Below, piece by piece: positions 23,401-33,767 of a DNA stretch of 64,000 nt. The stretch comes from Hydractinia symbiolongicarpus. Taxonomy: Eukaryota > Cnidaria > Hydrozoa > Anthoathecata > Hydractiniidae. Position numbers and translations under genes: made by a program. How positions within the stretch are numbered: the first letter of the stretch is position 1; each line of letters starts with the position of its first letter. Under the pieces are notes generated by a model, which saw only the letters and a list, made by a program, of their open reading frames with translations, searched no databases and had not been told where the DNA came from. The DNA is taken from assembly GCF_029227915.1 (NCBI RefSeq), contig NC_079882.1, positions 2,232,001 through 2,296,000 on the forward strand, given 5' to 3'.

Positions 23401-25177
23401 GCAGCTGAGGGTACTATGTTCGTTTACACGTTTGAAGTATGATCAATGTGGTCAGGAACTCTTGCTCCCCAGCTGTCACCAACTCTTCCTTTTTGTTTGT
23501 TTTGTGCGCCCCATTTTTTCGAGGTTTAAGCTGATGACCTTGTGTATGTAAACAAATCTCTTTTTAGACACAAGAGCAGTTTAACCTACAAAGGTGTAGA
23601 ATATACTAGTCGTGTATTAGTCAATATAGTTAAAATAATTCTTTACTATATTTGACATTTATATTTAATATTTTTTCAACTTTCTTTCTTTTTGATTCAA
23701 AAATGGGGCCTGGGGGTAAGGCAACTTGTGCCTTGTTTTTCTTTCAGCTATTTTTTTATTTATTTAAAGAAATCTTAACCAGTAACATTTATATCACAGC
23801 GAAATATAAACCTATTTATCAATATAAGAAACATTTGTAAAGCACAGAAGAGTGTTTTCTTGTTGAAATACATAGAGACATTTGAGATAATATATATTTA
23901 TCTTGTCAATTTATTGCACATATAGTTATTGTAAACCCTCACTCGATATATTATTGTTGTCTATTTCATTCAAAACGTCTTGTTTGCATCCCTTTTTATG
24001 AAATCAACGGTAAACACTTTTGTGATATGAAGTGTAATGGAATTTTAGGCAAAGTAGATAACTGCAATAACATGTTATATTTGCCCAGTTTTTTTGTATG
24101 CTTTTGCAAAAATTATTGTTTAATTTAAAATTTTTGAGATAAAAAGATCGCGGTCAATTAACTTTTATGGTTTTAGGCACCTGAATCAAACTCTGTAAAA
24201 ATCATGCGATGCTTGATTTCAATTAAAAATTCTTTTATATCAGTTATAAAAAACTCTTATTTTTAGGTAATTGATTAGTTATATCAAGAATGTCATTAGA
24301 TGTTTCACTAGCCAAACCTGTTTTACAATTCAGGGAATATTCTTACGGGCCCTGCGACCAGTAGATGTCTAATCCATTTACCAGTTATCTAAGGCCTATG
24401 TAGAATTCAAATACGTCTCACTGAGGAGATTCAGAACGAATTAAATGGAAATATATTATGCAACTTTTATAGTTTACACTCTATTAAAGCATAAAAATAT
24501 GTGAATCGCAAAAATATGTTTTATCATAATGTGGGTGTATCAAGCATAAAAATATTGAAACGATTTCCACAAAGTCGTAAGTGATCGTTAACATTTACAA
24601 GCTTTGGGAAAGGATACTTACTTTTAGGCTGGATACTAGGAAAGGATCTTACTTTTAGGCTGGAATGTATAGCGTTAAAACTACTACACATAAATATATA
24701 CCACACATGGAAAAAAATACCTAAATTAAATTTCAGTTATAAGAAAATATGACTGGACAGATTATGTAGAGAGCGGATATGGTGTAGTGGTAGCGCCAAC
24801 CGTTAAGATGGAATCCCCAAGGACGTTAAAACTTCCCCTTACTTATTTACTTACTCACTTACTTACTTTTTTAGGCCAAAAAATAACACGGATAAGCTAA
24901 AAATTTCTATGAAGTCGATTTTATCAGGACACCTCTTGAAAAGTATTTGACCCCTTGAAATTTCGAAGGATATACTCTCTCAATTGTTTTCAGGAGGGAA
25001 CATAAAGGCAGTTCTAGAGAATTTAATGCTTAACAAAGTACGAAGAAATTAACTCTGGCATCATGAATTTTTAATCAGCAGCCGTGCCCACGATTGTTAG
25101 CCCCTCCTTTAATGTCTGAACTCGCATTCTTTGTGAGAAACAAAACAAAACAAGAAGCAAAAGTACTGAGAAAGATA
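20464..25177. other. Long intergenic region, no supported gene
   Basis: About 4.7 kb upstream of the homeobox gene, so it may hold its regulatory DNA. Frames at 21680-21925, 22565-22753 and 23652-23840 are AT-rich and unrecognised. A 27-bp direct duplication containing CTTACTTTTAGGCTGGA lies at 24605-24665, and a tRNA-like SINE fragment at 24770-24870 is listed separately. Confidence 0.4.
24770..24870 (+). mobile_element. tRNA-like SINE fragment with ACTT tail
   Basis: GGATATGGTGTAGTGGTAGCG resembles a tRNA A-box region. A degenerate B-box-like stretch follows at about 24822, then a simple (ACTT/ATTT)n tail (about 24838-24868), as at SINE 3' ends. It is degenerate, so confidence is limited. 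Confidence 0.4.
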
Positions 25178-25183
25178 TTTATT
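25178..25183 (-). terminator. Polyadenylation signal of the ShKT-like gene
   Basis: AATAAA on the minus strand, 4 nt after the TAA stop of the small secreted peptide gene. Confidence 0.6.
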
Positions 25184-25187
25184 CTAC

Positions 25188-25929
25188 TTAATTCTTTGCA
25201 CAGTTAGCTTTACATTTTGCCATGGTTACCAGACATGTTCTTCTCTTCTCTTTTTTCTCCGATAAGCATTGTCGGAAATCGGTGTAGCACTTTAAAAGAA
25301 AGTATAAAAAAAATTAGAGAACCTGAAGTTACTAAATTCTGCTTAATCATACTAATTTTTTTTGTGCAAAGTATTGTTGTAGTTTAATTTACCCTGATTT
25401 TATCGCATGCAAATTTGACACGGACCTCCAAAAGGATTCTTATTCCCCCACATTCAGACCGTCACAGAAAAACATTAGTGGTTTCAAAGCCACAAGGTTA
25501 TTATAGTCAACGATACATTCATTGTGACAATGGGATAACTAGTTACCGGTTTGAGGCATTTAGCAATGCAACCGAACCATTGTTTTCTGCACGCAAACTT
25601 TTCCTTCATTGATTCAGCTCCCTCTTTACATTGTCTAAGGTCGGCTCTACACTAAATTATAAAAGTAAATTTAAAAAAGAATAAAAAAGGCAACAAAAAA
25701 TAACGTTAAAACATCAGCAGCAACACAAAAAAATTAAAAGGTGCTTACCCCTGAAGGACCACCTGATCCATCATCAAAATTTTCTTTTATATAAGAAGAA
25801 CAACAATAGTTTAACACATGCTGTGGATTAGAATTTAAGTAATAAAATAATAGGTAGATTTTGAAACTCACCTTCAAAAGATGTGGCATATGCCAAAGCA
25901 AAGCACAAAACAATCAGAGCAAGCTTCAT
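25188..25929 (-). CDS. Small secreted cysteine-rich peptide, ShKT-like (3 exons)
   Basis: Exons on the minus strand: 25929-25872, 25783-25749 and 25289-25188. The donors are GAAG|GTGAGT and GGG|GTAAGC. The acceptors are TATAAAAG and, after a long pyrimidine tract, CTTTTAAAG. The phases match and give 64 aa. Residues 1-16 (MKLALIVLCFALAYA) are a clear signal peptide. A short acidic/Gly linker follows (about 19-31). Exon 3 alone encodes the cysteine domain, with Cys at 32, 39, 50, 57 and 61. The spacing CxxD...C...C...M..C...C is that of an ShKT domain, but the sixth Cys, expected at 64, is Asn. Cys32 would therefore lack its usual partner. ShKT domains occur in cnidarian potassium-channel toxins and in secreted proteases; which applies here is unknown. 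Confidence 0.75.
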
Positions 25930-28469
25930 GTTGACTTCAATGCAATTTTGATCAATGAATGATTACTGTTAACAAATCTCTGGATTTTAAACGTTTTTAT
26001 CAAAATAAACCTGCACAAATATTGTTTTGTAAAGAAGGCATTGATCAATTATTGCGCATCAAAATTGATGGAAATTATGACTTCACCTCAGTCAACTTTT
26101 AATATTTTTGCACGCTTTGTTTGCAATATGCAAACTATTTTTAAAAGAATTCGTGTTATTGTCTTAATTTTTGTAACTTTAATTATGTTCATTTCATAAT
26201 ATTAAGTATATAGATAACGTTTTTTTTCAAGAATAAGCTTTTTTAGCCAAGCTATTTCGTAATTTTCGAAGCATTGATCTTCTTAATTTTGATCAAATTG
26301 CTAATTTTGTTCGTGTCTTTTTTTTTTTAATAAAGTTTCAAACCGTGCTAAAGTTTACAAATGAACATAAGAACGTAACATTTGCAAATGATAGGACTGT
26401 TACCGTCTTTTGGAATGAGTGCTTTGCGATACATCTCTTAGGCCAATCTTAAACGCGCACAAAGCATGTTTATTTTGATCACATTGTCTCTTTTTTACCC
26501 AATGGTAATCGCGAATGACGAATGTTCGGGATTTTTCTTTACCTTTTTCTTTAGGGAACATATTTATTCACAAAATTAATTTTATTCTTAATTAATTCTC
26601 AATGAATATTTTAAAACTAATTTTTTAATTCTCTCAACATTTACGCTTGTATGTTTGGGTTTTTACGATGTTTTTAATGTGCTAGATTTGAGAATCATAT
26701 TTTGTTAAGGCTAGCCAACATTTCAAAAAAATTACCCTTAAACGCCGAAAGTCTTTTTTAGAAAAACTAAAAATTTCTACCTTTTTTACTGACAATATTT
26801 TGTGGTTGAACTGTGGAAAATACATTTAAACTTTACAGGCATAAATGAACATGATTTTAATAATTCAAAGTGGAGTGACGGCTAGTTAGTTGAATGTCGG
26901 TATTTCGGCCTTGTTCTACCACAGTATCAAGTGGTAAGCTGTGGCAGACAAGAACAATATTTAGGTAACGAACCTCGTTTAGTCTAACCATTTTAATTGT
27001 TGATGACATCAGTTTTAGAAGCAAAAATTACTGATAAATGTTCTTTACGTCTTTGTCTATTCTTTTCTCTACCATCTTGTTGTTTCTCAATTTTTTCTTA
27101 TTATAATATCAAAATTGGTGATATTAACATGGCTATAATTCATCGTTAAAAATCAAACTGTTGTGAAATTAACATATCAATATATCTGGAGATTTTCTGA
27201 AGTTTCACAAAATGTCCATAATTGATTCCGAGAAATCGTTTTTGGCGTCAAAAGATATATTTCCATGTTTTTTTTTATTCAAAAATAATCAGTCTACTTT
27301 ATTTTTCTTTTGCGTTTCTCTTTCATTTCATATTATTGCACATGATGAAGGTGCAAGATTACACTAACTCGTAAATCCCATAAAAATCTTGACTTATAAA
27401 AGAAAAATACTCCTTGATTCGCGTTGGCTCGCGTTTGCTCGCGTTGGCTTGCAATGGTTCGCGTTAGTAACTGACGTTTACCACCAACGATAATTACACT
27501 TAATCGTTTCTTAAAACACAAAAACAATGTGTACTGAAGTTTGTAAAATAAAACCAATATAGTATTTTTAGTTAAGTTTAAACTATTTACGAAAAATCCA
27601 TATCATTATTTTGTCAAATGTTTTATTTGTACATCACAACAATAAAAATAAATACTAGAAGTTTGATTTACACGGAATTAAATCCAAAAAAATTCGCGAG
27701 TTTCTGAGTTTGCGAAAATTAATCCGATAAACCTGCCCATTCAAAGTACTTAGATTTTACATAAATCGGTGCCTTAATTTTGTTAAAACAAATCAAATCA
27801 ATAGGGCGGAGAAGATAAAGTATAGAACAAAAAAGGATATGAAGTTTCTTCTGAAGTGTTGGATATCATTTCAACACAGGAAAAACAAGATACTGCTAGC
27901 TAGTCAACATGATTTTTTTCTAATTTAGCAAAATAACAAAAAATTCTGATACAAGTCAGGAATGCAGTACCATTGTGCTGAATTGTAGGGGCAGATGCCA
28001 AATTAAAAATTTTTGAATTTTACCCCCACCTGCTACAAAAGTATTTGATTTAAAGAAATAGCACAATACTATAGTCAATAATCACAGTAGCTATTGAATC
28101 AAAGAACTCTGACCTTTTTAAATAAAATTCTACTGAATATTAAAAACTTTTAAAGCCTATTTATTTGCTTAATAATCAGAAAAATTGTATATCAAGTTTA
28201 TTCCAATCAGCTTGTCTAGAGATTTCTGACTTTTTTAATTTATTGTGACAAGTGCAACTAATGTAAAACGTTTTATCTGCAACTTTAGCAACTTTTCTAT
28301 AGATGTTTAATATATCAATAATACATGTGTCTATAAAGTAGATTATTACTGATCTGGAATAAAGACAACGGTTGAAGACTACATAAATAAATTGCAGATT
28401 AAAAATATAGAACGCCCCTTCTGTTATCATTTTACTGATTTTTTTATCCTTTTGTTTGAATTTTGATTA
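25930..28469. other. Intergenic
   Basis: About 2.5 kb, including the upstream region of the ShKT-like gene. A small tandem motif (GCGTTGGCTC-like, about 4 copies) lies at 27418-27466. No supported gene. Confidence 0.4.
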
Positions 28470-28790
28470 GAGTTATTAGCATAACTTTCCTGCTTCCTCC
28501 TCAGTATAGTTTCATGCATTTCAGTCCCGACAATACTGGCATAACTTAATCGCTTCTTCATTTTTATATCTTCATGCTGAGATGTTCCTGGAATGCTTGC
28601 ACGATTTCACATTTTGCTTTTTTAATTCACCCATGCTCAGGTGTTCCAAAAATTTCTGCACGTTTTACATTTAGCTTTTTTCATTCGCTCATGCTCAGGT
28701 GTTCCAAAAATTTCTGCACGTTTTTCACATTTCGGTTTTTTCATTTGCTTGTGTTCAGGTGTTCCAAAAATTTCTGCATAATTTAAAAAC
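28470..28790. repeat. Minisatellite, unit about 58 bp
   Basis: Three clear copies and at least one degenerate copy of a roughly 58-bp unit containing CTCAGGTGTTCCAAAAATTT lie at 28560-28790. Weaker copies may extend back to about 28470. The 70-aa plus-strand frame through it is repeat-derived. It has a similar unit length to the 42-49 kb satellite but a different sequence. Confidence 0.7.
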
Positions 28791-29346
28791 ATTTCACACT
28801 TTTTGTTACTGTAACGGGTACTGTAATGTTTATCAAAGGAAATTTTGTTCTAAATCCTTTTTTGGTTTTTTGTTATAGAAGATAAAATTTCACAACAATT
28901 TCTGGATTCTATAACTTTGATATACTGTATCTCAAACTACTTATTCACACAATTAGCAGCAAAATGTTTTGAATATTGATAATTAATGTGCCTCTGCACA
29001 TCAATAAGCGAGTTAAAAAATAAAATTGAACTCCCATCTGCAATCAAACAAAAAATTTTTTTTTGCTCAAATCAATGAGAAGCTAATTTCATTTGCCATA
29101 AATATTAGACCATTTTCGATTTCAGTGATTGATGTCATGATTAACAAAAACATCCTTTTGTCCCATCAATCCGTTAAGATGTGGTTTTCAATCTCAATAT
29201 TACTTCTTTCAATTAGTACACTAGAAGGCATTTTAACCATAAATAATGGACAGAATTTACCTAATCTTTTAAACTCCTTTTTCTAATATATAATCTAAAT
29301 CAAACGATTTCCAAACTGAAACATTTTTAAATAAAGAAAAACAGAT
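28791..29346. other. Intergenic
   Basis: AT-rich; the 86-aa plus-strand frame at 29026-29286 has a hydrophobic stretch but no recognisable domain. Confidence 0.35.
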
Positions 29347-29544
29347 TTAAAATAGCGCATTACAGACACATTGCATGCCACTACTTTCACCCTGATGAAA
29401 AGAGCCTAAAACAATCTTTGGCCGAAACGGAGGACCTGGTCCAGGATTTACTTCAACATCACCAGTTAAAATTAGCAAAAGTAACAACAATACAGCAGTA
29501 ATCTTTATACCATGTATCTTAAAAATGAAGTAATAAAGCATCAT
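29347..29544 (-). pseudogene. 2A-leader plus protease-like N-terminus, copy 1
   Basis: A 65-residue frame. A leucine-rich hydrophobic leader (about 16-27) runs straight into GDVEVNPGP, an exact match to the 2A ribosome-skipping consensus D(V/I)ExNPGP. A short linker then leads to LGSFHQGESSGMQCVCNAL, which ends at a stop. The SFHQG...GxQCxxNAL block resembles the start of OTU/C76-like cysteine-protease domains, with the Cys of GMQC as candidate nucleophile. Such domains occur in large mobile-element proteins (my recollection of the family, not checked). In sea urchin, 2A sequences in leaders like this act both as signal sequences and as skipping sites. The frame stops too early to be a complete protein: it is a truncated copy or a first exon. 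A related copy lies 970 bp away. Confidence 0.6.
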
Positions 29545-29644
29545 GGCTAGCCTGAAATTGTGCTAGCTAGCTAGCTAGATCATATCTTAAGTCTACTACA
29601 AACTATTTAAAAATGACCAATGAGATTAACTAATATCAGTCGTG

Positions 29645-29757
29645 TACCAATAGTTTTAACCAATAGATTTAACCAATAGATTTAACCAATAGATTTAACC
29701 AATAGATTTAACAAATAGATTTAACCAATAGTTTTAACCAACAGCTTTAACCAATAT
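29645..29757. repeat. CCAAT-containing 13-bp minisatellite
   Basis: About 8 copies of a 13-bp unit, ATTTAACCAATAG, partly diverged. It lies 5' of the copy 1 2A-leader frame on the minus strand, where it would read as inverted CCAAT (ATTGG) boxes. The equivalent place in copy 2 has a single such unit (about 30687). Confidence 0.8.
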
Positions 29758-30280
29758 GTTACCAACTTAAACTAATTTTTACAGTTTGATCCAGTGTTAG
29801 TTTCAGTTCTAACACTGGATAGAGAGAGAGGGACAAGTTTGTGATTTACCACCGCAAAAAATTTAAAAAATAAAATAAATATGGAGCTGCTGTATCAAGA
29901 TATAACTAGCTATAGTTATAATTATAGCTAGCTAGAGTTTTTACAGAAAGAGAACTCAAAACAAACACGCCAACTTCATTCTTTTTGTAAACTGGCGAGT
30001 AAAATCAAAACGATGGCTGTTACCAAAGCAAACCGGGGGTGATAAATTTTTTGAAAGAAAGTTAATCTTCGCAAGTTTAGAAATATAATAGTTTAACGGT
30101 TTTAAATGTAGTAAATAAGAAACTATTTGTGAAATAAATGTCCATTTTTACCCTGTTTAATAATAAAGCACTGTTTCGCATACAGTTGCATATACAAAAT
30201 AAAACAACTCGAATCCAGTGTGATGAAACTTCCCTGAAGACCGCCGCCGCCGCAACGGAAGGGTAAACCAACATATCACA

Positions 30281-30514
30281 CTATTTCGTATGTGTGATTT
30301 GATAAAGTGCATTGCTTGCACATTGCATACCACCACTTTCACTAAATCTAGGGTCACCTTGATGAAAAGAACCTTGCGCTATTGTTTGATGTAATGCTAA
30401 TGAAAGGCCTGACCCAGGATCTACTTCAACATCGCCAGTCAAAATTAGGAAAATCAACAAAAGTTCAACACAAGCATTTTGGATAAATATCGTATGCGTA
30501 AGGTTATAAAGCAT
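30281..30514 (-). pseudogene. 2A-leader plus protease-like N-terminus, copy 2 (2A motif lost)
   Basis: A 77-residue frame homologous to copy 1: a hydrophobic leader (about 15-25), then GDVEVDPGS, a longer linker, and QGSFHQGDPRFSESGGMQC with ASNAL. The 2A motif has lost its essential Asn (now Asp) and the final Pro (now Ser), so skipping is not expected. The protease-like start is better preserved than in copy 1 because QGDPRF is retained. The frame ends shortly after NAL. Confidence 0.6.
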
Positions 30515-31261
30515 GATAAATCTAAAGTTAGTTAGCTACCTAAAAGTAATCAGAGGTAGCTTACTAAAGCTGATTAAAGATGGTAATGAACAAAACAGAC
30601 AGAGTAGTCGTTTACTAGTCTAGTACAATAAACAATTAATTTCCAAATTGCTGACTATATTATATTAACCAGTGTTGTAGTAATGCGTTTAACCAATAGG
30701 TTACTAGTGTTACACCAACAAATTCACAGTATTGTACTAATATATTTTCACCAAACGTTTGCCTGTTTGCCAATTTTCATAATTTAATTCAGTGTTAGTT
30801 CAACACCAAAAGAAAGTAAAAGAAAAGTAAAAGAGACCGTGTAGTGGAAAATTTACCACTACCAAATTGCATTATATTTATATAGCTATACAACTAATCT
30901 ATATAATTACAGTTTTGAAGCAAAGCACCGCCACAGAAAAACAAGCAAGTAACCAACCAAAACAAGCCGGTGGAAGCCGAAGAATTGGCGTGGTAACCAA
31001 CGCAAGCCAGGGGTAATAATAAAATAAGATCAATTCCTAGCAAATTTAAAATTGTGAAAACTACTAGAAGTAATGAATACAAATCATATATTTAAATTCT
31101 AAATAACACTGTAAAAATTACAGATACTGCACAAAGATAGAGTTGCAATATGTTAATATGAAAGTAAGTAATTCACCCATGCATACTTTGCAGCTATTAT
31201 GGATCAAATGATATTTACAATCGAATTTAATCAAATTAACTTTTGTAATTGTTTAACACAG

Positions 31262-32055
31262 AAATTCGCTAACTTATAAATGAAAGGGACAAAGCTATCA
31301 GAAAAGCACGTAAAACAAACTCAACAAAGGACTGGAAAGCATATCAGAAACTTAGAAAGAAATGTATCAGAACGGCAAAATCAAACCACAGTAAAAACAT
31401 TCTTAAAGAAACCTCCAACAACCCAAAGATGTTTTGGAATACTATCATAAATATTCTAGCAACAAAATCAAATAAAAATCAACGTGATACATCGTCAAAC
31501 TCAGCTGATAAGGTGAATTCTTTTTGTAACTTCTTTTTAAATTTCGCTTTTGATATAAAAGAAAAATCGTTATACAAAAGATTAAACCTCGATATACAAC
31601 CTTGAGAACATGCAAGAGGTTTAAATTCTAGTACGTATAAAAAATATACATAAAGAAACAGTTGGAAATTAAACGTAACAAAGCAACCGGAACTGACAAC
31701 CTTCCTCCTGGACTTCCTAGAAACTGTGCATCGCACCCACAACTGCTCAATGTTTTATCATCAACCTGTCTTTACAACATGCCGACATTCCTTTGGATTG
31801 GAAGCGTGCTTAATATTAATATCCCCTGTCTTTTAATCCGGCTCTGTAACTGATCCAAATAACTACCGACCCATTTCGAATCTTCCAGATCTGTCAAAAA
31901 TCCTTGAAAAATCGGTTCATCAACAACTAACGGATTATTTAAAAGACAATAATCTACTTTCACGTTATTATTACGGCTACCGTTTGAATTCGACCGACTT
32001 GACTGCAACCTTATTTTAAGAAGACGTCAGAAAAACGCAAAAGTTTAATCTTTAA
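31262..32055 (+). mobile_element. Decayed LINE (linker and N-terminal RT)
   Basis: Plus-strand frames show the linker (RDKAIRKARKTNSTKDWKAY, then NPKMFWNTIINIL) and the RT start (KRNKATGTDNLPPG; DPNNYRPISNLPDLSKILEK; a LSRYYYGYRLNSTD block). Stops and frameshifts are numerous, and the catalytic core is missing. A SINE in the opposite orientation follows at once. Confidence 0.8.
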
Positions 32056-32112
32056 ACTTGACCCAGTTTACTTAGTATTAACTAAGCTAACGAACAACAT
32101 CAAACAACGTCG

Positions 32113-32360
32113 ATATTATTCCGAGTATTTATACAGGATAGCCACTTCAGTGTTGGAAACACTGTTATCAATGTGGGTCCTGTGTTCTGAATGTATAAAT
32201 CAAGTATACACCGGCAATGCCTACCCAATTTCTCTCACATGGCATGGGTTCACCCGCAGCTGTGGTGAAGGCACTTGCTAAACATGGCCGTGCTGTGGAC
32301 CGAACTATGGAACTCGTGATTACAAAGCGAACTCTATAACCACAAGGCCACGCGCCACGC
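32113..32360 (-). mobile_element. SINE copy 2 (full-length type)
   Basis: Read on the minus strand it starts GTGGCGCGTGGCCTTGTGGT (tRNA-like head) with a body including GCATTGCCGGTGTATACTTG. It ends CTATCCTGTA...TCGGAATAATA. It matches copy 1 at 3905-4062 and supplies the middle that copy 1 lacks. Its AAT tail is only about two units long. Confidence 0.75.
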
Positions 32361-32365
32361 GTCCT

Positions 32366-32939
32366 CTTTTGTAAGCATACCCCGTGGTATTTTGTAATAA
32401 GTACAAACTTTTATGTGTACATTCTTTGTGCTTATGTGTGTAATCAATGCGCATAAATTCAAAAAATTTGTGTTATTGGCTTACTCTTTGCGAATGACAC
32501 GATGTAAAAAAAAAAGAAACCGTGCTTTACTATTTCCCGTAACCTGTGCTGAGATTTGCTTTTGATACATATCGGAATTAATTGTCTTTAAGTTTGAGGA
32601 CGGAGAAATCCTATGTGGAATTTAAAAAATCATTGAAAAGTCACATCATAGAACACATTTAATGAAAATAATAATGCAGTGTGTTACGAACGGGATTTAT
32701 CCATAGACCACGACTAGTTCTATTGAAGTAGCAGGAGAAGAATAGCATATAACTTTTTAAACTACATGCTTCTGCTGTAAAATCAGCCGTAAGATTTGTT
32801 CGTAAAGGCTAAGTGCAAGAAAATCAAGCATTTTTATATCTGCTTGACAAACAAAATATTTCTCTTTAGACTGCAATCTGAGGAAAAAAGTCAAAACAAA
32901 TTAAAAATAAAAGCATTGTATTCCAGGAAAACAAACAAA
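32366..32939. other. Intergenic
   Basis: No gene seen; it contains the probable 3' flank of the PLA2-like gene. No clear AATAAA was found on the minus strand close to the stop. Confidence 0.35.
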
Positions 32940-33767
32940 TTACAAGGCTAGTTCAGCACTACCTCTTCTCAAAACACAGTCGTTCGAACAGTAATCATGA
33001 GAATTCTTCAGGTAAAAATTGCTACCAGCCGCACGCACGATACCATAGTAGGTATAAGCGTAACCCTGGCATTGTGTCTTTCCAGCTGCTTGGTACCATT
33101 TGTCGTATTTGCATGAACATATCTTTAACATATCCTTTCTAAATCTTTCATCGCATTCTTTTTGAGTCCATCCTCTTAATTTACCCTAAAAAATTATATT
33201 TAATTATATACCAATTACAGATATTTAAGTTTTAATTATCTTTAACAACACTTCAACTTACACAGTTGTAGCAAACATCATGTTTATTACATGCCGGTTT
33301 AAAAACGCTTTTGTAAGGTGCTGGCACGTTCTTTGTAGCGTCAGAACCACAACCATTATGTCGACCACTGCAACTGGAGTCTATTTGTGAAATCAAACCA
33401 AAAAAACAAATAAATGTTTCATTTTAACGGAATTAAAAGAAAGGTTTGATCCCGTAAAAACTTACATCTTCGGCGTCGACTGCACGATCTTCTTCTCCTT
33501 CTTCTTCTTCCCCATGCAGGATCTTGCTTTAGTTTATACATAGCTTCGTCATCCTTGTCCTGCAATTCGATTTCATCTTCGTTCTCTACATCATCAGCGA
33601 ACTCATCCAACTCATCATCAGCTTTTTTGTGGTAACATTGCGCAGCAGCAACGAACAGACACAACAAAAGTAAACACTTGAAATCCTAGAGATAGATAGA
33701 CACGAATAAACTACAAGAATTCCTACAAACTTTTAATAAAAATTAACACATCAACTCGTCTCACCAT
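32940..33767 (-). CDS. Secreted phospholipase A2-like protein (4 exons)
   Basis: Exons on the minus strand: 33767-33765 (the ATG only), 33685-33466, 33380-33262 and 33185-32940. Donors are ATG|GTGAGA, AGAT|GTAAGT and TGT|GTAAGT. Acceptors are CTCTAG, CAAATAG and TTTTTTAG. The phases match and give 195 aa. Residues 1-18 are a signal peptide (leucine-rich, ending AAAQC). An acidic stretch of about 22-50 (pro-region-like) is followed by seven Arg at 61-67 and four at 71-74, possible furin-type processing sites. The active-site block CNKHDVCY is at 105-112, with the His108/Asp109 dyad of phospholipase A2. GCG at 84-86 may belong to the calcium loop. Twelve Cys lie between 69 and 184. In the family the enzyme cleaves the sn-2 ester of phospholipids. 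It resembles the conodipine-like branch; a venom or a digestive/defence role cannot be told apart here. Confidence 0.85.

Larger units (their letters stand above)
29347..31020 (-). mobile_element. Tandem pair of an unclassified 2A-leader element
   Basis: Two direct copies about 970 bp apart share the leader frame and about 500 bp of 5' sequence. Both have CAGTGTTAGTT followed by a polypurine stretch and a GGAAA/GTGATTTACCAC region. Both have a GG(T/G)TAACCAA...GCAA(A/G)CC(A/G)GGGG block at about 30015-30050 and 30990-31020. Similarity stops just after the NAL residues at the 3' side. This suggests two 5' fragments of one element family, or a tandemly duplicated first exon. A CTAGCTATA inverted repeat lies at 29909-29937. 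No terminal repeats were found. Confidence 0.5.

Noticed and set aside
28560-28790. Same family as the 42-49 kb satellite because of the 58-bp unit
   Set aside because: The sequences do not align convincingly on either strand; the shared length appears coincidental.
29026-29286. Membrane-like 86-aa plus-strand protein
   Set aside because: AT-rich chance frame with no domain, splice context or neighbouring support.
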